A stretch of 33,398 nucleotides of DNA from assembly GCA_024697425.1 (NCBI GenBank), contig JAILFT010000086.1, positions 1-33,398 on the forward strand, given 5' to 3'. The stretch comes from Butyrivibrio sp. (GTDB lineage Bacteria; Bacillota; Clostridia; Lachnospirales; Lachnospiraceae). Each line of letters begins with the position of its first letter. Within the stretch, counting starts at the first letter, position 1. Made by a program: the position numbers and the translations under genes. Below the pieces are notes generated by a model that saw only the letters and a list, made by a program, of their open reading frames with translations, searched no databases and was not told the DNA's origin. This document shows positions 1-7,495 of this stretch, piece after piece.

Positions 1-1
1 G

Positions 2-658
2 GATGAGAGCCTTGGAATCACAGTTCCCGTAGCTCTTCACCTTGATCACGGTACATACGACGGATGCTACAAGTGCATCAAGGCCGGATTCACATCAATC
101 ATGTTCGACGGCTCACACTACGACATCGAAGAGAACGTTGCAAAGACTTCAGAGCTTGTAAATGTTTCTCATCAGCTGGGTATTTCTATCGAGGCTGAGG
201 TTGGTTCAATCGGCGGCGAGGAAGACGGCGTTATCGGAATGGGCGAGTGTGCTGATCCCGAAGAGTGCAAGAGAATCGCTGATCTTGGCGTAGATATGCT
301 TGCAGCAGGTATCGGTAACATCCACGGCAAATATCCTGAGGGATGGCCCGGACTCAGATTCGACGTTCTGGATGCAATCCAGCAGAAGACAGGTGTTATG
401 CCTCTCGTTCTTCATGGCGGCACAGGAATCCCTGCAGACATGATCAAGAAGGCTATCACACTTGGAGTTTCCAAGATCAATGTTAATACTGAGTGCCAGC
501 TTTCATTCGCTGATGCTACACGTAAGTACATTGAGGCAGGCAAGGACCTTGAGGGCAAGGGATTTGATCCTCGTAAGCTTCTTGCACCCGGCGCTGAGGC
601 TATCAAGGCTACAGTTAAGGAGAAGATGGAACTCTTCGGATCCGTTGGCAAGGCTTGA
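2..658 (+). CDS. fba: class II fructose-bisphosphate aldolase (3' part, start outside window)
   Basis: This is a glycolytic and gluconeogenic cytoplasmic enzyme that reversibly cleaves fructose-1,6-bisphosphate to DHAP and glyceraldehyde-3-phosphate using a divalent metal. The frame is open from base 2, so about 218 codons of a protein usually near 280-310 residues are visible. Class II motifs are present in order: VPVALHLDHG (catalytic Asp and metal-binding His), EAEVGSIGGEEDG, a GNIHGKYP metal-His segment, VLHGGTGIP and the phosphate-binding INVNTE. Residue numbers cannot be given because the N-terminus is missing. A strong terminator follows 25 bases after the stop, so it is transcribed separately from the next gene. 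Threonine is mostly ACA, consistent with high expression. The family call is secure; the exact sugar substrate (FBP rather than tagatose-1,6-bisphosphate) is inferred. Confidence 0.93.
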   Translation, partial: DESLGITVPVALHLDHGTYDGCYKCIKAGFTSIMFDGSHYDIEENVAKTSELVNVSHQLGISIEAEVGSIGGEEDGVIGMGECADPEECKRIADLGVDMLAAGIGNIHGKYPEGWPGLRFDVLDAIQQKTGVMPLVLHGGTGIPADMIKKAITLGVSKINVNTECQLSFADATRKYIEAGKDLEGKGFDPRKLLAPGAEAIKATVKEKMELFGSVGKA

Positions 659-682
659 TACGGACTATAGAGAGCACTTCCG

Positions 683-717
683 AAAGGGTAGAGCTTATGG
701 CTTTACCCTTTCTTTTT
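683..717 (+). terminator. Rho-independent terminator after fba
   Basis: A 12-bp stem (683-694 with 700-711, one G-U pair) closes a 5-base TTATG loop and is followed by a T-rich run at 711-717. It lies directly downstream of the aldolase stop codon and ends before the greA ribosome-binding site. Confidence 0.85.
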
Positions 718-745
718 ACATAAAAAGATATGAGGCGGGATTATC

Positions 746-1249
746 ATGAACAATGAACTGACCAGAAAAGATATAGAGGACATGGAAGCGGAGATAGAGC
801 ACCGCAAAGTGGTTGTGAGAAAAGAGCTTCTGGAGCACGTCAAGGAAGCAAGGGCCCAGGGCGACCTTTCCGAGAATTTTGAATACTATGCAGCCAAAAA
901 AGCCAAGAATCAGAACGAGAGCAGGATAAGATTTTTGGAGAGAATGATAAAGACTGCACGTGTTATTGACGATAATACAAAAGAAGACGAAGTGGGGATG
1001 AATAAGTCCGTCACTGTGAAGGTTGAGGAAGACGGCTCTTTTGAGACCTATAAGATCGTCACCACCATGAGGCAGAACTCCCTTAAAGGCCTCATCAGTA
1101 TTGAATCTCCTCTGGGTAAACAATTACTTGGACACAGGGTAGGAGACCATGTTACTATTAAAGTAAGTGACGAATACAGTTACGATGTAACGATAACTAA
1201 AATAGAAAATACCGGACTTACGGATGAGGATAAGATAAGAGACTTCTGA
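746..1249 (+). CDS. greA: GreA/GreB-family transcription elongation factor
   Basis: Gre factors enter the RNA polymerase secondary channel and stimulate cleavage of backtracked transcripts. The 167-residue length is close to the usual 158 or so. Residues 1-75 form the predicted antiparallel coiled coil. The tip motif GDLSENFEY contains D40 and E43, matching the acidic pair (D41/E44 in E. coli GreA) that positions the catalytic metal. Residues about 90-167 fit the FKBP-like domain, ending in SPLGKQLLGHRVGD-type sequence typical of the family. A GAGGCGGG sequence precedes the ATG. It is the first gene of a run of seven plus-strand genes with gaps of 11-26 bases. A Gre-like paralogue cannot be excluded, but the tip residues argue for an active factor. 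Confidence 0.9.
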   Translation: MNNELTRKDIEDMEAEIEHRKVVVRKELLEHVKEARAQGDLSENFEYYAAKKAKNQNESRIRFLERMIKTARVIDDNTKEDEVGMNKSVTVKVEEDGSFETYKIVTTMRQNSLKGLISIESPLGKQLLGHRVGDHVTIKVSDEYSYDVTITKIENTGLTDEDKIRDF

Positions 1250-1272
1250 CCATATTATTGCAGGAGGTGTTT

Positions 1273-1779
1273 ATGCGAGTTTTTCAACCAGTTGATCCCG
1301 AAGATATTGAGAGTGGTGCCTACACATTCAGCGGGCGCAAGTTTTTGGTAACGGCAGGAGACGAAACCAGAGTTAATACCACGGCTGCTTCTAACGGCGG
1401 CGTGGGACAGATGTGGGGAAAGCGGGTGATATTCGTCTGCGTCAGAGAAAATCGCTACACCAAAGAGCTTATCGACGCATCGGAAGAGTTCTCTTTGAGC
1501 TTCCTGGATAACAATGAATACAGAGGGGCCATGAAGTACCTGGAGGCTGTTTCCGGCAAGGATGAGGACAAGCTTAAGGGCGCAAGGCTGAACGTCTGCT
1601 ATCATGAAGGGGTTCCTTTTATCGAGGAGTCCAGTAACGTTATCATCTGCAGGGTCCTTTACAAAAAAGAGATTGGGACGGATGGCTTTGTGGATGAAGC
1701 AATCCGTGACGAATTCTATAAGGGAGATAACAAGCACGTAATATATGTTGGGGAAATAATGAAGGTATTGGTAAGATAA
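1273..1779 (+). CDS. flavin reductase-like (FMN-binding split-barrel) protein
   Basis: The 168-residue cytoplasmic protein resembles the flavin reductase / DIM6-NTAB family: an N-terminal TAGDETRVNTTAASNGGVGQ stretch, a central FSLSFLDNNEY segment typical of the FMN-binding core, and a C-terminal DNKHVIYVGEIMKVLVR strand characteristic of the family. Start chosen at 1273 because AGGAGGTG lies at 1262-1269 at correct spacing; an in-frame ATG at 1258 lies upstream of that site and is unlikely. Such proteins bind FMN and may reduce flavins or pass electrons to partner redox proteins. A flavodiiron protein is encoded four genes downstream in the same run, so a redox link is plausible but inferred. 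No signal peptide. The physiological substrate is unknown. Confidence 0.75.
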   Translation: MRVFQPVDPEDIESGAYTFSGRKFLVTAGDETRVNTTAASNGGVGQMWGKRVIFVCVRENRYTKELIDASEEFSLSFLDNNEYRGAMKYLEAVSGKDEDKLKGARLNVCYHEGVPFIEESSNVIICRVLYKKEIGTDGFVDEAIRDEFYKGDNKHVIYVGEIMKVLVR

Positions 1780-1804
1780 AAAAGTCTTTTCTTATGAGGA
1801 ACAT

Positions 1805-3157
1805 ATGAGAGGCAGTAAACTTAAGAATATCTTTGTAAGTTTCTTTACTATTGCAGCTGTTCTGACAAGCACTTTCTGCGGACCGTCCCCTGAGGGTACG
1901 AGCCGCTGTTTTGCTGCGCAGGAAGAGGGTGAGGAGCCCGAAACTCCCTCTTTTGAGACTGCGCCTAAGGTAATACTCCCCGAGGATGAGCATATCACCA
2001 TCAAGATCGCAACCTGGTATGATGAATACAATCTTCAGCATCTTAAGGCATATCTTGCCAAAGATTTCCCAAATTATGACTTTGAATTTGTGTTTATAGG
2101 TAAGAGCAATTATGAGCCGATCATGGACGATCAGCTCTCTTTCAAGGGCGCGCCGGATATTCTCTACGTAGATCAGGAGATGGCCAGAAAACATGCGATC
2201 ACCGGCTATTTTGCAGATCTGACGGAGGAGACAACTCAGTTTGCGCCGGAAGCCAAAAAAATGTTCGGCTACGGAACCAGAGTTTATGCCGTTCCAAACA
2301 CATCGCAGTATACCTGTATCTTTTACAACAAAAAAATGTTTGAGAAATTTGCCATTAAACCTCCGACAGATTTGGACTCATTCATCTCTGTGTGCGACTA
2401 CATAAGGCTGGTCAAGGGAATGAAGCCTTTAAGCGTCAGCCTCAAGAACATGTATGACGTAAGCGACCTGTTCCTTGGGGTGATAAGTGCCAGCTATCTG
2501 ACCACGGACAGGGGCGCAGGCTTTGGAGGCAGGCTCCAGTACGGAAGAACGAATTTTACCGATGAGTTCGGAAATTATCTTGACGACTGGAACAAGCTCA
2601 TTTCCCATAATGTCCTGAATAAAAAAATGTACACTCTGGATAAGCAAAATGCTATAGAGGAGTTTGCAAATGAGGAATGTGCCATGATATGCGGAGGTCC
2701 GGACACCTACAATGCCATCACAAGGATGAATCCGGATATAGAGATCGGAGCCATGACATTCTTTGGCAGCAGAGGCAAGAAAAAGGCCATAATAGGCGGG
2801 TGTGACTGCGGGTTTGCTGTAAATAAAAACTCACTTTACCTTGATCAGTCAAAAGAGGTAGTGGCGGCCCTGGGAAGTTTTTCCGGCCAGATGGCACTGT
2901 GGAAGGACAGGCCCGGAAGCCAGACCTATCTAATGGACACTGCATTTAGGAACGATAGGTCTTTTGATGAAATAGAAGAGATGACACTTTGCGGACAGGC
3001 TTTTACCCCCTGGATGGACTGGGGAGATGATCTTAACAGAGAGCCCAGAAGGAGGCTGGGGATCGAACTTCAGAAGTCCCTTTTGGGAGAGCAGTCGGTG
3101 AATGCTGCATTGAGGATAGTAGATACCGTTGTGGCAGAGATTCTGGAACAAAGCTGA
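1805..3157 (+). CDS. secreted extracellular solute-binding protein (SBP family 1-like), no adjacent permease
   Basis: The 450-residue protein has a hydrophobic signal (residues about 8-24) and then a CFAAQ site suitable for signal peptidase I near residue 38. C25 is preceded by F, so it is not a lipobox; this SBP is probably not a lipoprotein. The mature part begins with an IKIATWYDEYNLQHL strand-helix and contains GAPDILYVD, YAVPNTSQYTCIFYNKKMF and DSFISVCDYIR elements, all typical of sugar-type binding proteins. The stop is 11 bases before a hybrid histidine kinase and no ABC permease or ATPase gene is nearby. A role as ligand-presenting partner of that kinase is inferred. A GAGGAA sequence serves as RBS. 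The ligand cannot be told from sequence. Confidence 0.8.
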   Translation: MRGSKLKNIFVSFFTIAAVLTSTFCGPSPEGTSRCFAAQEEGEEPETPSFETAPKVILPEDEHITIKIATWYDEYNLQHLKAYLAKDFPNYDFEFVFIGKSNYEPIMDDQLSFKGAPDILYVDQEMARKHAITGYFADLTEETTQFAPEAKKMFGYGTRVYAVPNTSQYTCIFYNKKMFEKFAIKPPTDLDSFISVCDYIRLVKGMKPLSVSLKNMYDVSDLFLGVISASYLTTDRGAGFGGRLQYGRTNFTDEFGNYLDDWNKLISHNVLNKKMYTLDKQNAIEEFANEECAMICGGPDTYNAITRMNPDIEIGAMTFFGSRGKKKAIIGGCDCGFAVNKNSLYLDQSKEVVAALGSFSGQMALWKDRPGSQTYLMDTAFRNDRSFDEIEEMTLCGQAFTPWMDWGDDLNREPRRRLGIELQKSLLGEQSVNAALRIVDTVVAEILEQS

Positions 3158-3168
3158 GAGGTGCGTAC

Positions 3169-6100
3169 ATGAAGGTTCTGGAAATATTAAAAATTAAAAA
3201 CCTGGATACGATAAAAGCCAGGCTGATATCCACTTTTGCGATACTTATCATAGTGCCCATCATGATCCTGGGAAGCTATTCCTATATAGTTGCCAGAGGT
3301 AATATTATTGAGCAGACAGAGATAGCCATGCGTGGAAATGCAGAGGTTATCGCTTATGGAATCGAAAATAATGCCAAGAGAGAAAATGATGTAGTAAAGT
3401 TCTTTTCCTATGAGGATACCTTGAGAAGGACCCTGGAGAGGGTTAAAGTTGATCCCTATTCTCTTACGGAAGAGATGAATAACACTATTGAGCCTCTCAT
3501 CTGGTATTACCTTAGCAGCGACACCAATATCGAATCTATCGCATTTTATTCGGATCTGCTTGAAGTGCCCCATATGGGGGATTTTCTTATGCAGCCTGTT
3601 ACGGAGCAGGAGAAGGCCTGGTATGAATTCACCGGGCAGGAATACGGCATAACCTGGGTAGTGGACAATTCCGGAGGCGTATATGCCATCAAAGCCCTGC
3701 TGGATGCGGGGACTTCCTCCAAGAGGATCGGAATGATCGCTCTTAAGGTAAAGAGTGAGTCCTTCTTCTCCATTACAAATCAGAGCAGCTATCTGAATAA
3801 CGGTATGATCATACTTGACGAGGACGGAGAGATAATAGTCCAGACTCATATAGACGATGCCGGCCTGGAAGAGAAGATACTTCAGAGGGTAAAGAATGAG
3901 GAAATCTCCGATTTTGAGGCCAACGGTGAGTATTTCATTTCCAGATCGGAAAAGATTGTCAACGGATGGGTACTCTATTACTACATAGACAGGTCAGAAA
4001 TCACGGCGGATGTATTCAGGATCCTTTTCTCCGTGCTTATTATAGCCGGACTTCTTTTCCTTCTGGCTCTTTTTATCGGATCCTTATATGCAGATAAGCT
4101 TTCCGGGAGGATTGCCCGGATCAATGTTATGGCCAACGAGATCAAAAACGGTTACTTTGGCGTTGAGGATCTGGACAGAAGTTCCGATGAGATTGGGCAG
4201 CTTTCCACTTCCATGAAGGAAATGGCGGAGACCTTAAGCGACATGGTGATTGAGATTGACAGAATGAACAAGGAGCAGCTCCAGCTGAAGGATAATGATA
4301 TCCATTACAGAGAGTGGCTCTTCGATTTCGTGGTAGAAAAGAACAACGATATCCTCGCGGTGGTTAATGAAGGAAGCTTTGAGGCAAGCTTCATTACCGC
4401 CAACGCGGAGGCTGTTCTGGGAATTCCCATTGCCAAGCTGAAGGAGGATGTGAGAGTCCTTGCAAAGGCCCAAAGAGACGGAGAAGAAAGACGGCTTGAT
4501 GAGATCATAGAAACCGTCATGGCAACGGGAGATGCTCAGGTTATTGATGAACTGAGGCTTAAGAACGTTAAGACCAATGAGCATCTGTATTACCGCGGTG
4601 CGGTAGTGTGCACCATCGATGACGGCGGAAAGAGAATGGCTCTGGCCTTCTACGACAGAACTCAGGAGATAAGACGTAATCACACTCTGCAGGAGGCTCT
4701 CAATGCGGCAGAGACCGCAAACAAGGCAAAGACAAGCTTCCTGGCCAACATGTCCCATGACTTCAGGACTCCTATGAACGCCATCACAGGATTTAATCTC
4801 CTTATAGACAAGCATGCCGAGGAGCCTGAGAAGGTAAGAGAATATACACATAAGATCGGTCTGGCATCTCACAATCTGCTTTCACTGCTCAACGACGTGC
4901 TTGACATGAGTAAGATCGAGAGCGGAAAGACCACTCTCGACATAAAGGAGATGGCACTGGGGCTTTTGCTGGAGGAGATCAATTCCGTTATCAGCTTCCA
5001 GGCAAAGGCCAAGAATCAGGAGTACATCATCAGGGCAGATACCCTTATGCACGATCTGTTTATGGGAGATAAGCAGAGGATCAATGAGATCCTGATGAAT
5101 ATCCTTGGAAATGCGGTTAAATACACGCCTGAGGGCGGCAGGATAGAGTTCTCCATAGACGAATCCGAGACTTCCTCGGAGGGATTCAATAACCTTAAAT
5201 TTACCATTAAGGACAACGGTATCGGAATGAAGCCCGAGTACAAGGACAAGATCTTCGACGCCTTCTCCAGAGAGGAAAAAGGCGCAACGAAGACAATTCA
5301 GGGTACCGGACTTGGAATGGCGATCACCAAGAGCCTTGTAGAGCTCATGGGAGGAACCATCAGGGTGGATTCGGAGGAAGGCAAGGGATCCACATTTACA
5401 GTTAATTTAAGGCTTCAGGTAGTGAAAGACGATGACCTGGATATCTGGAAAGCCCATGGAATAAGGCGCTTCCTTGGAATAAACAAGAGCGAAGAAGAAA
5501 ATAAATTCTTTAAGGGCAAGATGGATGCCTCGGGGCTTGAAGGAACTACGGCCTGCAGCGGATTGGAAGCCCTGGCAGCTATTGATGCCTATGCGCTTCA
5601 GGATAAGTTTTATGATTTTATCGTCGTTGATGAGTCAATCGATGATATGACAATGGCACAGCTTGTCAGAGAGATAAGAAGGAAGGACAAAAATCACAAC
5701 AGTATCATTGCCGTGGCAGCGTCAAATACTGAGAAGATGGAGGAGGAGCTCAAAGATTCCGGTTACAGCGGGATCATGCAGAAGCCGATCCTGGAATACA
5801 GCATAAAGCAGCTTTTGAACGAGCTTACTTCCAAGGACGATCATAAGGAGGAGCAGGTTCAGAATCCTCTTGAGGGACTGAAATTCCTGGCTGCAGAGGA
5901 TAATGACATCAATGCGGACATTCTGATAGAGCTCATGAACATGGAGGGCGCCACCGTTACCAGAGGATGCAACGGCCAGGAGGTTGTTGAGATGTTTAAG
6001 GCTGCCAGTGAAGGCGACTACGACATGATCCTTATGGATATCCAGATGCCGGTAATGAACGGATATGAAGCGGCAGCAGCCATCAGGGCTCTCGACTCCG

Positions 6101-6252
6101 AGTGGGCGCAGAGGATACCCATTATAGCCATGACGGCCAACGCCTACGCGGACGACGTTCAGCAGGCCTTTGACGCAGGCATGAATGCCCATGTCACAAA
6201 ACCCATAGATATCAAAGTGATGGAGAAGACCATCCTTGAATTTAAACAATAA
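3169..6252 (+). CDS. hybrid sensor histidine kinase (extracellular sensor-HAMP-PAS-like-HisKA-HATPase-REC-REC)
   Basis: A 1027-residue membrane phosphorelay sensor. TM1 spans residues about 15-39 (LISTFAILIIVPIMILGSYS region), an extracellular Cache/YesM-like sensor about 40-282, TM2 about 284-307, HAMP about 305-358, and a PAS-like region about 378-500. The HisKA motif NMSHDFRTPMNAI places the phospho-accepting His at H530. The HATPase has its N-box from about N639, DNGIGM at D682 and GTGLGM at 712-717. A first receiver-like domain (about 735-870) is degenerate: VVDES at D821 but no clear acidic pair. The second receiver (about 883-1027) is canonical, with MDIQMP at D957 and a TKPID lysine. 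No DNA-binding output is fused, so phosphate presumably leaves through an Hpt protein encoded elsewhere. It lies 11 bases after an orphan SBP that is the likely ligand-binding partner. Confidence 0.92.
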   Translation: MKVLEILKIKNLDTIKARLISTFAILIIVPIMILGSYSYIVARGNIIEQTEIAMRGNAEVIAYGIENNAKRENDVVKFFSYEDTLRRTLERVKVDPYSLTEEMNNTIEPLIWYYLSSDTNIESIAFYSDLLEVPHMGDFLMQPVTEQEKAWYEFTGQEYGITWVVDNSGGVYAIKALLDAGTSSKRIGMIALKVKSESFFSITNQSSYLNNGMIILDEDGEIIVQTHIDDAGLEEKILQRVKNEEISDFEANGEYFISRSEKIVNGWVLYYYIDRSEITADVFRILFSVLIIAGLLFLLALFIGSLYADKLSGRIARINVMANEIKNGYFGVEDLDRSSDEIGQLSTSMKEMAETLSDMVIEIDRMNKEQLQLKDNDIHYREWLFDFVVEKNNDILAVVNEGSFEASFITANAEAVLGIPIAKLKEDVRVLAKAQRDGEERRLDEIIETVMATGDAQVIDELRLKNVKTNEHLYYRGAVVCTIDDGGKRMALAFYDRTQEIRRNHTLQEALNAAETANKAKTSFLANMSHDFRTPMNAITGFNLLIDKHAEEPEKVREYTHKIGLASHNLLSLLNDVLDMSKIESGKTTLDIKEMALGLLLEEINSVISFQAKAKNQEYIIRADTLMHDLFMGDKQRINEILMNILGNAVKYTPEGGRIEFSIDESETSSEGFNNLKFTIKDNGIGMKPEYKDKIFDAFSREEKGATKTIQGTGLGMAITKSLVELMGGTIRVDSEEGKGSTFTVNLRLQVVKDDDLDIWKAHGIRRFLGINKSEEENKFFKGKMDASGLEGTTACSGLEALAAIDAYALQDKFYDFIVVDESIDDMTMAQLVREIRRKDKNHNSIIAVAASNTEKMEEELKDSGYSGIMQKPILEYSIKQLLNELTSKDDHKEEQVQNPLEGLKFLAAEDNDINADILIELMNMEGATVTRGCNGQEVVEMFKAASEGDYDMILMDIQMPVMNGYEAAAAIRALDSEWAQRIPIIAMTANAYADDVQQAFDAGMNAHVTKPIDIKVMEKTILEFKQ

Positions 6253-6272
6253 TGTTGAGAGGAGATTCATCA

Positions 6273-7469
6273 ATGAAGGGAATCAAGAAAGTTACAGAAG
6301 GAATTTACTGGATAGGAGGAAGCGACAGAAGACTTTCAAGGTTTGAGAATATTTTTCCCATTCCCGAGGGCGTATCTTACAACAGCTATTTTATAGATGA
6401 CGAGAAGACTGCGGTGTTTGATACGGCAGACGTGTCGGTAGCGGATCAGTACCTTGAGAACCTTAAGGAAGCCCTTTCGGGAAAAAAGCTGGATTACCTC
6501 GTTGTACTTCACATGGAACCGGATCACTGCTCACAGATAGCCAATGTGACAGCTCTTTTCCCTGAGGTCACGGTTGTGGGCGGCAAGCAGACCTTCACAT
6601 TTATGGAGCAGTTCTTCCCTGAGGCGAAGGACTTTAAGAAGCTTGAAGTCAAGGAGGGAGATACTCTTTCCACCGGCAAGCATACCTTTAAGTTCGTTGC
6701 TGCGCCAATGGTTCACTGGCCCGAGGTTTTGTTTGCCTATGACGAGGAGTCGAAGGCTCTTTTGTCGGCGGATGCCTTTGGAACCTTCGGTGCGCTGGAT
6801 GGCGGACTTTTTGCGGATGAGTACGATTTTGAGAGGGATTTCCTCCCTTCGGCAAGAAGATACTACGCCAATATCGTGGGCAAATACGGCGTTCAGGTTC
6901 AGGCGGTCTTAAAGAAGGCAGCAGGCCTTGATATAGGCATGATCCTGCCTCTCCACGGCCCTGTCTGGAGGAAAGATATCGCGTGGTTCCTGGACAAATA
7001 TAATAAATGGAGCACCTATGAATTTGAATCAGATGATGCTATAGTAGTATACGGTAGCCTTTACGGCCACACCGCCAGCGCTGCTGAGGCAGTTGCGGCG
7101 TCCCTTAGGGACAAGACCGGCAGGAACGTGCGTGTTTACGATGTTTCCGGCACAGATGTGTCCTATCTTATAGGGGAAGTGTGGCGCTGCCGCAAGATCG
7201 TTCTGATGTGTCCCACCTATAACAACGGCATTTATACTCCCATGGAGAATTTCCTTTCCGACATGGCGGCTCTTGGGGTACAGAACAGGGTATTTGCCCT
7301 GGGCCAGAACGGAACATGGGCTCCGGTTACGGTCAAGCTCATGACTGATAAGCTGTCACAGCTCAAGAATGTAACCATTCTGGAAGAGACTTTGACAATA
7401 AAGAGTGCGCTCCATGCTTCAGATGAAGCTGCACTTAACACTTTCACCGATGCTGTAGCAAAGGCTTAA
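6273..7469 (+). CDS. fprA: FprA-type flavodiiron protein (A-type flavoprotein)
   Basis: Cytoplasmic flavodiiron proteins reduce O2 to water and/or NO to N2O and protect anaerobes. The 398-residue length fits the two-domain class. The metallo-beta-lactamase domain holds all diiron ligands: H80, E82, D84 (HMEPDH, with H85), H148, D167 and H228. The flavodoxin-like domain starts near residue 255 with VVYGSLYGHTASA (FMN phosphate loop) and continues through MCPTYNNG. No rubredoxin or flavin reductase domain is fused, so electrons must come from a separate donor; the flavin reductase-like protein at 1273 is a candidate by proximity only. Start taken at 6273, preceded by GAGAGGAG; an in-frame ATG at 6252 overlaps the upstream stop and lacks an RBS. 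Confidence 0.93.
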   Translation: MKGIKKVTEGIYWIGGSDRRLSRFENIFPIPEGVSYNSYFIDDEKTAVFDTADVSVADQYLENLKEALSGKKLDYLVVLHMEPDHCSQIANVTALFPEVTVVGGKQTFTFMEQFFPEAKDFKKLEVKEGDTLSTGKHTFKFVAAPMVHWPEVLFAYDEESKALLSADAFGTFGALDGGLFADEYDFERDFLPSARRYYANIVGKYGVQVQAVLKKAAGLDIGMILPLHGPVWRKDIAWFLDKYNKWSTYEFESDDAIVVYGSLYGHTASAAEAVAASLRDKTGRNVRVYDVSGTDVSYLIGEVWRCRKIVLMCPTYNNGIYTPMENFLSDMAALGVQNRVFALGQNGTWAPVTVKLMTDKLSQLKNVTILEETLTIKSALHASDEAALNTFTDAVAKA

Positions 7470-7495
7470 GTGGAATAATGTGGAGGTAGTTTAGA

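Noticed and set aside
3187-3849. 220-codon minus-strand open frame
   Set aside because: It is opposite the sensor region of the hybrid kinase and has no family resemblance.
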